Origin: a virus
DNA: 22,550 bases
IMG/VR virus record: IMGVR_UViG_3300022854_000013
Coordinates: 1-22,550 of that record
Reading direction: 5' to 3' (one strand)
Shown here: in pieces, positions 13,531 through 20,699 of the stretch
How positions within the stretch are numbered: position 1 is the first letter of the stretch
How the letters are laid out: each line of letters begins with the position of its first letter
Made by a program: the position numbers and the translations under genes
Notes under the pieces: generated by a model
The model's database searches: none
What the model was told of the DNA's origin: nothing
What the model saw: only the letters and a program-made list of their open reading frames with translations

Positions 13531-14202
13531 GTGAATGAGCTTATATTGAGCCTTTTAAAGTATTTAGGGAAAGCTGGCATTCAAACAGGTGCTAATATGT
13601 TAGGAAATAAGGCCTTTGGTGGTCAGCAACAAGGGCAACAGCAGTTTGGTGGTCAGCAACAAGGGCAACAGCAGTTTGGTGGTCAACAACAAGGGCAACA
13701 GGGCAGTTTTTGGGGTGGGATTCCTGGGCAAACAAGAACATTTTCACCAGTAAATCCACAACAAGAATCCGGAATGATGGCCATGTTACAGAGAGGCCTA
13801 AGTGGCATGGAAGGAAATAACCTTGATTTTGGTCCGATTGAAGATAGGGCTAGAACTCAATTTGCACAACAAACAGTGCCTTCAATTGCGCAAAGATATG
13901 CATCAATGGGAAGCGGAGCAGCTCCAAGTAGTCCTGAATTGATGAGCCAACTTGGTCAGGCCGGAGCAGGATTAGACGCAGATCTAGCGGCGCAACGTGC
14001 TACATATGGTTTAGATAAAAACAGGGCAATGCAAGGCATGGTAGGCTTAGGTCTTCAGCCAACACGGCACAGTCTATATATTCCAAGAAGTCCAGGGATG
14101 GGTGAAAATCTTGGAAGCGCAGCAGCAAGTTCAATTCCCTATTTACTTCAAATGCTAGCTAGTTCAATGTGGGGAAAATCTAGTTCAAAGGGCGGGAAAT
14201 AA
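13531..14202 (+). CDS. putative ejection (internal virion) protein, Gln-rich
   Basis: A 223-aa protein with a GTG start six bases after AAGGAG. After a helical start (NELILSLLKYLGKAGIQTGA) come three copies of a 10-aa unit FGGQQQGQQQ (residues 29-58), coded by a 30-base tandem repeat at 13615-13703. The region IEDRARTQFAQQTVPSIAQR followed by YASMGSGAAPSSPELMSQL and AGAGLDADLAAQRATYGLDK is a pattern I know from many uncharacterised podovirus virion proteins. It is the first of three consecutive genes with sizes and order like P22 gp7, gp20 and gp16, which are injected with the DNA. Two bases separate it from the next gene. Function is inferred from that layout. Confidence 0.65.
   Translation: MNELILSLLKYLGKAGIQTGANMLGNKAFGGQQQGQQQFGGQQQGQQQFGGQQQGQQGSFWGGIPGQTRTFSPVNPQQESGMMAMLQRGLSGMEGNNLDFGPIEDRARTQFAQQTVPSIAQRYASMGSGAAPSSPELMSQLGQAGAGLDADLAAQRATYGLDKNRAMQGMVGLGLQPTRHSLYIPRSPGMGENLGSAAASSIPYLLQMLASSMWGKSSSKGGK
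13615..13703 (+). repeat. 30-bp tandem repeat, about three copies
   Basis: The unit starting TTTGGTGGTCAGCAACAAGG is present at 13615-13644 and 13645-13674 exactly, and at 13675-13703 with small changes. It is in frame and codes for the Gln-rich part of the first ejection protein, so copy number can change without loss of frame. Confidence 0.9.
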
Positions 14203-14203
14203 G

Positions 14204-15427
14204 ATGGGCGTAACAGTTGTAAGAGAACCTGGAGCTGGTGAAAGAATCGGCGAAGCATTTAGTGGATCAGTTCAAGGATTGCTTAAAGGATTGGTAGAAA
14301 GCAAACTACAAACAATGCAAAAAGAGAAGCTTGCAGAGCGACAAGAAAAGACATATCAAGCTCATAGACAACAGAATATTGATGGTCTGACAAAATATTG
14401 GGAAATGCAGGGCTATCCTCACGCAGAAGCTGTAGCTTTCGCAGAGCAAGGACCTGCATTTGCAAAGAGTGTAATGGATCGAATGGAAGGCTTTTCTTTA
14501 GGTGGAGGACAGCAACAACAGCAACAAATGCAACAACAGCCTCAACAAATGCAACAACAGCCTACTGCAGAAGGAAACTTATATTCAAGTATGGGTATTC
14601 CTGAATATAACGCACAAATTGACCCTAATATGTTAACTGGTCTTGGTGCTGGTGCTTCAATGCAACCTGGCATGCAACAAGGAGCAATGCAACCTGCTGG
14701 GCAGCCTCCTGCTGGTGGATTGAGAATAGGACCTCCTCCTGCAGAAAGAAGGCATCGTGAGAATCTTGCTTTAAAAAAGGAATCTCTTGAGCAAAAAGAT
14801 AGGTTGCAAGGCAGAAAAGAGATTGCTAAAGATAAGCAAGAAGACAAGAAAGAACTTCGTCAAAATAGAATTGAAAATAGAAAAGGGTTACAAGTATCCA
14901 AAAAAAAACATGAAGATGCTCAGGTTCAACTTGATTCTTATGACAGACTAGAAGAACTTGAAGATCAAAAACAGTTAGATTCACCTCTTCGTGTAAAGAT
15001 ATTAGATAAAATGGGCCTTGGCTGGATGTTGTCACCTGGCAGTCAGGAATATAATTCAATCTCAAAAAATCTATTTAGGGACTTAGGGCCAACAGGAATT
15101 GCGTTTGAAGCGTTTATGAAGGCCATACCATCACTTACAAATTCTTCTGAGGGCCGACGCAGAATTATAAAAAATATGAAGGCAGCTTACAAGATAATAC
15201 AAACCAAACATGATGCAGTAAGTGAAACTTTAAAGAAAAACAGAGATATTGATCCGCTTGATCTTGAGTTGCAAGCTAATGAACTTAGCTCAAAAAAAGC
15301 AGAAGGTATTCGCAAAGACCTTGTCAAGGATCTTGGAGAGTTTATAGAAGTGGATACGGGTTTTGCTAAAAAATGGAATGAAGGAAAAGGCCAATGGACG
15401 TATATCAAACTTCCGAAAAAAATATAG
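14204..15427 (+). CDS. putative ejection (internal virion) protein, coiled coil
   Basis: A 407-aa protein. The first 100 residues are helical (GERIGEAFSGSVQGLLKGLV). A Gln tract follows (about 102-120, QQQQQQMQQQPQQMQQQP), then a Gly/Pro/Met/Gln-rich linker to about 178. A long basic coiled coil at about 180-265 contains many K, E and R heptads, and a mainly helical C-terminal domain ends the protein. Start MGVTVVREPGAGERIG is of a type seen in phage internal proteins. It follows the Gln-rich protein by one base and overlaps the next gene by 34 bases, so the three are made together. Flexible linker plus coiled coil fits a protein that unfolds to pass the tail channel. No enzymatic motif is visible. 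Confidence 0.65.
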   Translation: MGVTVVREPGAGERIGEAFSGSVQGLLKGLVESKLQTMQKEKLAERQEKTYQAHRQQNIDGLTKYWEMQGYPHAEAVAFAEQGPAFAKSVMDRMEGFSLGGGQQQQQQMQQQPQQMQQQPTAEGNLYSSMGIPEYNAQIDPNMLTGLGAGASMQPGMQQGAMQPAGQPPAGGLRIGPPPAERRHRENLALKKESLEQKDRLQGRKEIAKDKQEDKKELRQNRIENRKGLQVSKKKHEDAQVQLDSYDRLEELEDQKQLDSPLRVKILDKMGLGWMLSPGSQEYNSISKNLFRDLGPTGIAFEAFMKAIPSLTNSSEGRRRIIKNMKAAYKIIQTKHDAVSETLKKNRDIDPLDLELQANELSSKKAEGIRKDLVKDLGEFIEVDTGFAKKWNEGKGQWTYIKLPKKI

Positions 15428-16839
15428 TCGATGAAGCCCTTGATCTCGAAGGTGGCATAGAGGTAACTGCTGAAGAAGCTGGAGCTCGTCCTCGAGGAAC
15501 TGCTAAATCGCAAGTTGACTTGCAATCTACTGCAATCGACCTCGATTCCGACCTCGAAGGTGGCATAGAGGTAACTGCTGAAGAAGCTGGAGCTCGTCCT
15601 CGAGGAACTGCTAATGCCGATAAACCAGATGAAGAATCTTGGGCATCATTTGGTTTGAGAACTGGTGTTCGTGGAGCTTCTCGCGCTGTAGAAACACTTT
15701 TAGGTGCTCCAGGAGATATTGCTCAGACAGCAGATGTTATAGGAAGAACAGCCGCTGAAAAGATGTTTGGAAAACCTAAAATTTCTAAGCATATTGCACA
15801 ATTAACAGGAATAGATCCAGCAGAACCAATGAAGCCAGCGCGTTTTCCAACAACAGAATTTATAAAAGAACATGTTACTGAGCCAATAGCTGAAAAAGTA
15901 TTGCCTAAGGATTATATTAAGCCAAAAAAAGGATGGGAAGAATCTTTTGATGAATATGTTGGTGATTTAACTGGTATTTTACATCCATTATTTGGTGGCC
16001 CCAAAAAAATAAAAAAGGGAATAGCTCTTGCGGCTCCTGCATTAGGACAAGTTGCTAGATGGGGAGCGAAGCAATTGGGCTTTGGAAAAGGAGCTCAAGA
16101 AACGGTTAAGGTTGGCACTATGCTTTTAACATCAATGGGAGGTCGTCCAAATCTAGAGGAACGAGCATCTCAAATGTTTGAGAAAGCTGCTGAAAAGGTT
16201 CCTGTAGGTTTTAAACTTAAAATAAGTCCTGCAAAAAAAGCAATTGACGCCATTGAAAAGCGTATAAGCGTCGGAGATAAAACTCCTGTAAAAGATTTTT
16301 TAATTGATCGTTTTAAATATTTGGAAGAAACTGTAAATCCGATAACTAAAACTATAAACGCTGAAGAAGCGTATCAGTTTACGAGAGATATTAATCAACT
16401 TTATAAGCATGGATTAGTTCCTTCTGAGGCTAGAGGGTTAATGCACGATCTATCTGAAGGTATGAAAAATGTTATAGCTGGAGCAAAAAAGGCGCACCCA
16501 GAATTTGTTGAAAACTTTCAAAATTCAACTAATTTATGGCGTGAATTACATAATTCATCACAAGTAAGTAAATTTGTATCTAAATCTGCGGACGCAATTT
16601 CTCGTAAATTTACGTCACCTTTAACAGCATATCTCTTGGGGTTACCAAAAATGATTGTTGTACCAATAGTAAGCGGCACGGTTAAGGGTGGTTATAATAT
16701 GATTGAAAGATTGCTTACAAAACCAGCTATTAGAAATCAATATATAAAAATAATGAGTGAGGCTGCACGTGAACAGATAGGTCCAACGTCCAAATCTATC
16801 TTGAAGTTTGATAAAATGGTTGGACATTTGGAGAAATAA
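15394..16839 (+). CDS. putative ejection protein with membrane-active segments and duplicated N-terminal repeat
   Basis: A 481-aa protein starting inside the previous gene, after AAGGAAAAGG. Residues 18-38 and 54-74 are identical (DLEGGIEVTAEEAGARPRGT plus Ala), coded by a perfect 62-base repeat with 108-base period. The next part is helical, with GVRGASRAVETLLGAPGDIA, a pattern common in large phage internal proteins. Helix-rich regions and a GGPKKIKKGIALAAPALG stretch follow, and a hydrophobic segment lies at about 410-430 (LTAYLLGLPKMIVVPIVSGT). Amphipathic and hydrophobic helices suit a protein that helps form the channel across the host membrane. No peptidoglycan hydrolase motif is seen. 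It ends the + strand run; the next + gene begins after the minus-strand island. Confidence 0.65.
   Translation: MDVYQTSEKNIVDEALDLEGGIEVTAEEAGARPRGTAKSQVDLQSTAIDLDSDLEGGIEVTAEEAGARPRGTANADKPDEESWASFGLRTGVRGASRAVETLLGAPGDIAQTADVIGRTAAEKMFGKPKISKHIAQLTGIDPAEPMKPARFPTTEFIKEHVTEPIAEKVLPKDYIKPKKGWEESFDEYVGDLTGILHPLFGGPKKIKKGIALAAPALGQVARWGAKQLGFGKGAQETVKVGTMLLTSMGGRPNLEERASQMFEKAAEKVPVGFKLKISPAKKAIDAIEKRISVGDKTPVKDFLIDRFKYLEETVNPITKTINAEEAYQFTRDINQLYKHGLVPSEARGLMHDLSEGMKNVIAGAKKAHPEFVENFQNSTNLWRELHNSSQVSKFVSKSADAISRKFTSPLTAYLLGLPKMIVVPIVSGTVKGGYNMIERLLTKPAIRNQYIKIMSEAAREQIGPTSKSILKFDKMVGHLEK
15445..15614 (+). repeat. 62-bp perfect direct repeat within ejection protein gene
   Basis: Bases 15445-15506 recur at 15553-15614 without a change, offset by 108 bases (36 codons, in frame). 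Identity at third codon positions indicates a very recent duplication or ongoing conversion, or selection on the DNA itself. Confidence 0.9.
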
Positions 16840-16851
16840 ACTAAATATTTG

Positions 16852-16947
16852 CTACCAATCATCATCGTCACTGTCACTACAATGGTTTTCAGCTGGGACA
16901 AAATACATGCTAATAAAAGCGCATAGTACAAGCAATATCACTGACAC
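16852..16947 (-). CDS. 31-aa acidic-tailed membrane microprotein
   Basis: On the minus strand AAGGAG (16953-16958) is five bases before GTG at 16945-16947, opening a 31-codon frame that ends with TAG at 16852-16854. The peptide begins MSVILLVLCAFISMYFVP, one membrane helix, and ends AENHCSDSDDDDW, strongly acidic. The Shine-Dalgarno overlaps the stop codon of the preceding minus-strand gene, as in a tight operon. It is the last gene of the island and ends 12 bases from the stop of the converging ejection-protein gene. Function is unknown. Small size leaves the call moderate. Confidence 0.5.
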   Translation of the reverse strand: MSVILLVLCAFISMYFVPAENHCSDSDDDDW

Positions 16948-16956
16948 TTAAACTCC

Positions 16957-17238
16957 TTAATATTTAAAAAGCTTCCAGCTTGTAGTCAAACCTTCTCTTC
17001 TGTAAGGTTCTAGATCAATGCCTTGTAGTTGAGGAATTTTTGAATATAAGATAGATCCTTTACGTTCTATCTTTTGATATCGAAAGTTTTTGCTTTCAGA
17101 ACTTTCATTTTCTGATAGAAACTTTAACTGTTCAAGCAGCTTTTTTTCAAGCATTTCGTATTCTTTGCGCCTTTTTTGAGCTTTGTAGGCTTCTTTGGCA
17201 ATATTTTCCCACTCTTTTTCACGTTTAATATAGTCCAT
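16957..17238 (-). CDS. protein resembling the C-terminal part of YqaJ-type phage nucleases
   Basis: 93 aa from the preferred ATG at 17238. A first ATG at 17244 lies directly on AAGGA with no spacing, whereas the second is six bases away. Residues about 5-50 are a charged coiled coil (EWENIAKEAYKAQKRRKEYE). Then comes a small strand-rich end with YQKIERKGSILYSKIPQL, GIDLEPYRREG and a final Trp-containing strand. A helical segment followed by 'RKGSvdY..iPeLkGvdlE.yRk....W' is what I remember from the C-termini of YqaJ-type viral recombination exonucleases. The catalytic nuclease domain is absent. It may be a split subunit, a remnant, or a DNA-binding accessory. The resemblance is from memory and needs a profile search. 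Confidence 0.6.
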   Translation of the reverse strand: MDYIKREKEWENIAKEAYKAQKRRKEYEMLEKKLLEQLKFLSENESSESKNFRYQKIERKGSILYSKIPQLQGIDLEPYRREGLTTSWKLFKY

Positions 17239-17249
17239 ATTCATTCCTT

Positions 17250-17495
17250 TTAGTTTTTATATATCCAAATAATTGTGAACATTACTACAATCCCAGTTAT
17301 CAAAAATAGCCGTATCCACCATGAAAACTTTATCTCAAACTTCTCTATCTCTTTCGCCTCAACGTCCTTATCTAACAGCCTTAAATGTTGGAAGCGTTGG
17401 TAGCACTGCTTCGTGCAAAACTTTCGTTTAATGCCGTTTTTTTGGTCATATGCAAACTCTCTGTTACAACCCAGACAATTTTTTATTACTTTCAT
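17250..17495 (-). CDS. zinc-finger protein with C-terminal transmembrane helix
   Basis: 81 aa. Cysteines 7, 10, 27 and 31 (CLGC, then CTKQC) form a C-x2-C-x16-C-x3-C arrangement, a probable zinc-binding knuckle. After a charged helix (about 38-57) follows a single membrane segment at about 61-79 (LFLITGIVVMFTIIWIY). The N-terminal domain should face the cytoplasm, because K/R residues precede the membrane segment. The ATG has GAAGG about ten bases upstream and lies within the end of the RHH gene (32-base overlap), so both are read from one mRNA. A role in holding a complex at the membrane or blocking superinfection can be imagined, but no family is recognised. Confidence 0.6.
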   Translation of the reverse strand: MKVIKNCLGCNREFAYDQKNGIKRKFCTKQCYQRFQHLRLLDKDVEAKEIEKFEIKFSWWIRLFLITGIVVMFTIIWIYKN

Positions 17496-17661
17496 TTATA
17501 AAGACCTTCTCTCTCTCTTTTTTTATTTTTATCAATATTGCATTTTGAACATATGATGTTATAGTTTCTCTATTTTGATATGCATATTCTTTAAGTTGAA
17601 TAGCTAAATTATCACTTATAAATAGTGCTAATCTAGTCCTTCCATGACGCTCTTTACCCAT
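17464..17661 (-). CDS. ribbon-helix-helix (Arc/MetJ-type) transcriptional regulator
   Basis: 65 aa. RTRLALFIS (8-16) has the alternating pattern of the DNA-contacting beta strand. It is followed by helix A (DNLAIQLKEYAYQN), a short turn, and helix B (ITSYVQNAILIKIKKERE): the standard RHH dimer fold used by Arc, Mnt, MetJ and many antitoxins. AAAGG precedes its ATG. It is the first gene of a four-gene minus-strand operon, divergent from the tail fibre gene. A 9-base direct repeat lies in its own promoter, as expected for autoregulation by RHH dimers. No matching toxin is obvious; the next gene is a zinc-finger membrane protein. A free regulator like Arc/Mnt is the more likely reading. Confidence 0.65.
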   Translation of the reverse strand: MGKERHGRTRLALFISDNLAIQLKEYAYQNRETITSYVQNAILIKIKKEREKVFINESNKKLSGL

Positions 17662-17683
17662 ATTTTTTTACCTTTCTATATAT

Positions 17684-17712
17684 ATGTTACCACCGTTACC
17701 ACACAAAGTCAA
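17684..17712 (-). promoter_or_regulatory. promoter and direct-repeat operator of the RHH operon
   Basis: Minus strand TTGACT (17707-17712) and TAACAT (17684-17689) are 17 bases apart, giving 5/6 and 4/6 matches. Between and over them lies, on the + strand, GTTACCACC followed by GTTACCACA (17686-17703), a tandem repeat of nine bases. RHH dimers typically bind such direct repeats on one face of the helix. The same site is about 20 bases from the candidate promoter of the divergent fibre gene. Confidence 0.45.
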
Positions 17713-17720
17713 GTTATTTA

Positions 17721-17749
17721 TTGCTTTTGAGTGTGCGGCGGGGTGTAAT
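17721..17749 (+). promoter_or_regulatory. possible promoter of the tail fibre operon
   Basis: TGTAAT (17744-17749, 5/6) preceded at 17 bases by TTGCTT (17721-17726, only 3/6). Transcription would start near 17756, about 30 bases before the fibre ATG. The element is weak, but a new promoter is needed here because the island upstream is on the other strand. Confidence 0.3.
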
Positions 17750-17785
17750 ATAAGGGTAATAATTTATATTTTTAGGAGAACGTAT

Positions 17786-19438
17786 ATGGCAGTTAGAAGG
17801 TTAGAAAAACGAACGACGTATGATTCTAAGGGAAGAAAAGCAGAAATGGCTCCTCTAGTAATAGATGCGACCAGAAATCCAACTACAAGCGATTTTGCTG
17901 CAATTGGTACCATATGGGTCAATTCTTCCACAGCTACTATTTATGGGCTGGCTAAAATTGCATCTGGCGTTGCTACTTGGACAACTTCGCCAGCAGCTGG
18001 ACTTGGCGTTTTTACGTCTGTCCAAGTAACGACTGGCGATCTTGATATTGATGCCGCAGGATCCACCACCACAATAAATAGTGGGACAATAAATTTCAGT
18101 AACGGTGCTTCTGTTATGTCCTTGGCTGGGGATCTTATTGTTGGCGGCAAGACAACTTTAAGTGGCGATGTAGATATAACCACAGCCTCTCTGTTCGACA
18201 TTACTGCAAATGGTGGACAAGATCCTGCAATTTTACTTGAAACAGACGGAGCGGTTACTGAAACAATTCAGATTATTAATACTCAGGGTACTGCTGATGA
18301 CTCCATTGAATTACGCGGAGTTGCTGGCGGTGTAAAAATCAGTTCTGGTGAAGCGACATCCACAGCAATAAAGTTGGATTCTTACCATGCAGATGGCGGT
18401 GTAACAATTGAAGCAGGCTCAGGAGGAATTTTACTTGGCAACCAAGAAGACTGCACAACGATAGATATTGGCGATACAGCTCCAACAACGAGTCGTACAA
18501 TAAGCGTTGGCGGTGGAACAGTTGTAACAGCAGCCGTTACTGACACGATTGATATTGGCCCTGATGGAGCTACGACAAATGCTAACTCAATCAAAACCGT
18601 TAATGTTAACACTGGCGGAGTTACACTTGGTGAAGTTCTTACAAATATTGCTAGTGGCACCATTACTTCAGGTACGCATACTGTAAGTATTCAGTCAGGA
18701 AATGCAGCGGCCGGAACAGTTGCTACAAATATTTCAACTGGTACAGGAACTAAAATTGTCAACGTTGGTAATGCTGATGGTCTTACAACGTTTAATCTAG
18801 ACGGAATTACAAACATCAATGATGATATTAATGTTGCAACTCAAATTAATACTGGTACAAGTACAGGTGCAGTAACAATTGGTAATGCTGCTGCTGGTAA
18901 TATAGGTATTGATACAGCTGGTACAGTATTAGTAGATGCAGATGGCGTTGTAGAGATTAACTCTAGTGCTGGCATTATTGGTATTGGTAATGATGCAGAT
19001 GCAAATAATATAAACATAGGTACAGGTGCAGCAGCTCGTTCAATTGCTATCGGTAATGTTACAGGTGCAACTGACATATCAATTGATGGCGGTACTGGTG
19101 GAATTGATATTAATTCTGCTGGTATTGTAAGCATGACTCCGGGAACAGGAACTGTATCTGGTGTAGCTATTACGCTGAATTCTCGTGTTGGAAAAGCTCT
19201 GTTTTCTGCACAAACTCCTGCAGCCGGTGCAACAATCGATTTTGACATTACCAATTTATATGCTGCTGCTGATAAAACAATATTAGTTACAATGAGTTAT
19301 AGTGGCGCAGCAGATTGCGACATTACACTTGAAGGTGTAAATATGGCAACCGCTGGCCACATAAATCTTCATTGTAAGAACAATGGTGCAGCACAAGGAA
19401 ATGGCAATATTGTAGCTTCCTGGTGGATTTTAGACTGA
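17786..19438 (+). CDS. tail fibre protein 1
   Basis: 550 aa from ATG 17786, six bases after AGGAGA; an open frame reaches back to 17684 but runs through the promoter region. Residues 30-67 form an N-terminal module (RNPTTSDF, GTIWVNSS, IYGLA, ATWTT) also seen in the last fibre gene of the window, likely the virion attachment part. The next 400 residues are short beta repeats rich in Gly, Thr, Ile, Asn and Asp (for example INIGTGAAARSIAIGN), as in trimeric beta-helical fibres. The last 75 residues (FSAQTPAAGATIDFDITNLY ... HLNLHCKNN-like ending) form a separate tip domain. It binds the host surface, by inference. The repeats make antisense frames open, which should not be taken as genes. Confidence 0.75.
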   Translation: MAVRRLEKRTTYDSKGRKAEMAPLVIDATRNPTTSDFAAIGTIWVNSSTATIYGLAKIASGVATWTTSPAAGLGVFTSVQVTTGDLDIDAAGSTTTINSGTINFSNGASVMSLAGDLIVGGKTTLSGDVDITTASLFDITANGGQDPAILLETDGAVTETIQIINTQGTADDSIELRGVAGGVKISSGEATSTAIKLDSYHADGGVTIEAGSGGILLGNQEDCTTIDIGDTAPTTSRTISVGGGTVVTAAVTDTIDIGPDGATTNANSIKTVNVNTGGVTLGEVLTNIASGTITSGTHTVSIQSGNAAAGTVATNISTGTGTKIVNVGNADGLTTFNLDGITNINDDINVATQINTGTSTGAVTIGNAAAGNIGIDTAGTVLVDADGVVEINSSAGIIGIGNDADANNINIGTGAAARSIAIGNVTGATDISIDGGTGGIDINSAGIVSMTPGTGTVSGVAITLNSRVGKALFSAQTPAAGATIDFDITNLYAAADKTILVTMSYSGAADCDITLEGVNMATAGHINLHCKNNGAAQGNGNIVASWWILD

Positions 19439-19451
19439 TAACATTGCATAT

Positions 19452-19480
19452 TTGGCGTAAACACTATGTTGCCATATAGT
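19452..19480 (+). promoter_or_regulatory. possible promoter before the small fibre-associated genes
   Basis: TTGGCG (19452-19457) and TATAGT (19475-19480) are 17 bases apart, with 4/6 and 5/6 consensus matches, in a 99-base gap after the fibre gene. CACTAT and ATAGTG also make a short inverted repeat here. It could add expression of the downstream fibre genes. Confidence 0.3.
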
Positions 19481-19537
19481 GAGGACTCTTTTATAAGATG
19501 TATTATGGATAGATAATTTTAAACTTGAAGGATAAAA

Positions 19538-19774
19538 ATGTCTCTTAAATCAGTAATTATTGTAGAAGTAGAAAAGGGTGATAACAAGTATGTTCTTCAT
19601 ATGCCAGCAGGAGTTCCATTGCATGAATGCTATGATGCATCTGTTGAAATAACTAAAAAGATTGTGGACTTTTCCAGAAAAATGGAAGAGCAGCAGCAAG
19701 AAAAAAAAGAAGCTGTTGTTACAGAAAAAGAGATAATAGAAGAGGAAAAAGATGAGCTTATCAATAAAGTTTAG
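19538..19774 (+). CDS. small fibre-region protein, possible chaperone or accessory
   Basis: 78 aa, starting after GAAGGAT. The first half is a compact domain with two strands and a helix (SVIIVEVEKGDNKYVLHMPA; GVPLHECYDASVEITKKIVD). The second half is a highly charged coiled coil rich in Glu, Lys and Gln (about 50-74). It overlaps the next gene by 23 bases. A small soluble coiled-coil protein between fibre genes suits a fibre assembly chaperone, but no known family is recognised. Confidence 0.55.
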   Translation: MSLKSVIIVEVEKGDNKYVLHMPAGVPLHECYDASVEITKKIVDFSRKMEEQQQEKKEAVVTEKEIIEEEKDELINKV

Positions 19775-20102
19775 CGCTGAGCCATTACGTACCACGGCTT
19801 TTGGCGCCATTGCAACCATTGGAGTTCCTGAATACATTGGTGTTGGAACTTCACTTGGACGACCAGTTAGGCAGATATTAATTCAAAATTTAACAGACGT
19901 GCTATTGATGTTTTCCTTTGATGGCATTGAGGACCACTTTCCTCTGCTATCAAATGGGTACCTTATTCTAGATATCACTTCAAATAAAACTTTACCACAA
20001 GGATTTTTTCTAGCTGAGGGTGAGCGATTGTACGTAAGAAAGTGTATTGTTAATCCTACTTTAGGGGCTGTTTATTTTACAACATTTTGTGGAGCGGAGT
20101 AA
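19752..20102 (+). CDS. small virion protein of unknown function (beta sandwich)
   Basis: 116 aa, with its ATG inside the preceding gene and GAGGAAAA as ribosome binding site, so translation is coupled. The chain is almost wholly beta: RQILIQNLTDVLLMFSFDGI, NGYLILDITSN, LAEGERLYVRK, GAVYFTTFCG. The order 'i.IqNlTd..l..SfDGi.dh..l..g......t.......f.l..Gt.lyvr......sGavy.t' is one I associate with small phage and prophage virion proteins of unknown role, probably a collar or fibre-joining protein. Neither signal nor membrane segments are present. Confidence 0.6.
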   Translation: MSLSIKFSAEPLRTTAFGAIATIGVPEYIGVGTSLGRPVRQILIQNLTDVLLMFSFDGIEDHFPLLSNGYLILDITSNKTLPQGFFLAEGERLYVRKCIVNPTLGAVYFTTFCGAE

Positions 20103-20108
20103 AAGATT

Positions 20109-20699
20109 ATGAGCCAACTAGGACAATTTAACTCTCGTTATGCAGGTATTGCACCAGTAGTAAACGGCGGAACTGGCGCAAGCACGTTGACATCTCATGG
20201 TATTTTATTAGGAAATGGAGTTGTAGATATACAGGCTCTTGATGAAGCAAAGAACGGACAAATTCCGATTGGTAGTACAGGAAATAACCCAACACTTGCA
20301 ACATTGAGTGCAGGTGCTGGTGTATCAATAACCAATGCAGCGGGAAGTATCACGATTGGAGCAGTTGGTGGAGGCATTGGCTGGGAGGTTGTTACCGACG
20401 CAACTAAGGCAATGGCTATTGATGTTGCCTATGGTGCAAATCTTGCAGCTGGTGTTACCTTCACGTTACCAGCGTCAGTAGCTGCAGGATCTCGCTTTGA
20501 GGTTATTGGTATGGCTGGATTATGGGTTTTAGCTCAGAATGCAGGGCAGACGGTTTATATTGGAGATACGAACACCACGGCTGGAGTTGGTGGCAGTTTA
20601 ACTGCGACTGATGCTGGTGATTGTATTGAATTAATATGCACGGTTTCAGACACAAATTTTAGAGTATTTAGTATGATGGGGAATCTTACAGTTGTTTAG
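20109..20699 (+). CDS. tail fibre / fibre-extension protein
   Basis: 196 aa, start at ATG after GGAG, six bases after the preceding stop. Residues 15-75 hold the pattern APVVNGGTGASTLTSHGILL, NGQIPIGSTGNNPTLATLS and GVSITNAAGSITI, common in long phage tail fibres just before the tip. The second half is a beta domain (GWEVVTDATKAMAIDVAYGA; GVTFTLPASVAAGSRFEVIG; TDAGDCIELICTVSDTNFRV), as in C-terminal fibre domains with a bound shell of hydrophobic strands. It may be a separate fibre, or a distal part that binds to fibre 1. No enzymatic motif is seen. Confidence 0.65.
   Translation: MSQLGQFNSRYAGIAPVVNGGTGASTLTSHGILLGNGVVDIQALDEAKNGQIPIGSTGNNPTLATLSAGAGVSITNAAGSITIGAVGGGIGWEVVTDATKAMAIDVAYGANLAAGVTFTLPASVAAGSRFEVIGMAGLWVLAQNAGQTVYIGDTNTTAGVGGSLTATDAGDCIELICTVSDTNFRVFSMMGNLTVV

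Noticed and set aside
14542-14847. 101-aa minus-strand Cys-rich frame
   Set aside because: It is the complement of the Gln/Gly/Pro-rich linker of the second ejection protein.
16737-16931. 64-aa minus-strand hydrophobic frame
   Set aside because: Most of it is antisense to the end of the third ejection gene and no ribosome binding site is seen. The GTG frame 16852-16947 fits the operon better.
17684-17785. Longer N-terminus of fibre 1 starting at 17684
   Set aside because: It runs through the divergent promoter and operator, and AGGAGA fits the ATG at 17786.
17941-19254. Long minus-strand frames opposite fibre 1
   Set aside because: They are by-products of the repeated, Gly/Thr/Ala-rich fibre codons and lack ribosome binding sites. 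The same applies to the frames opposite the other fibre genes.
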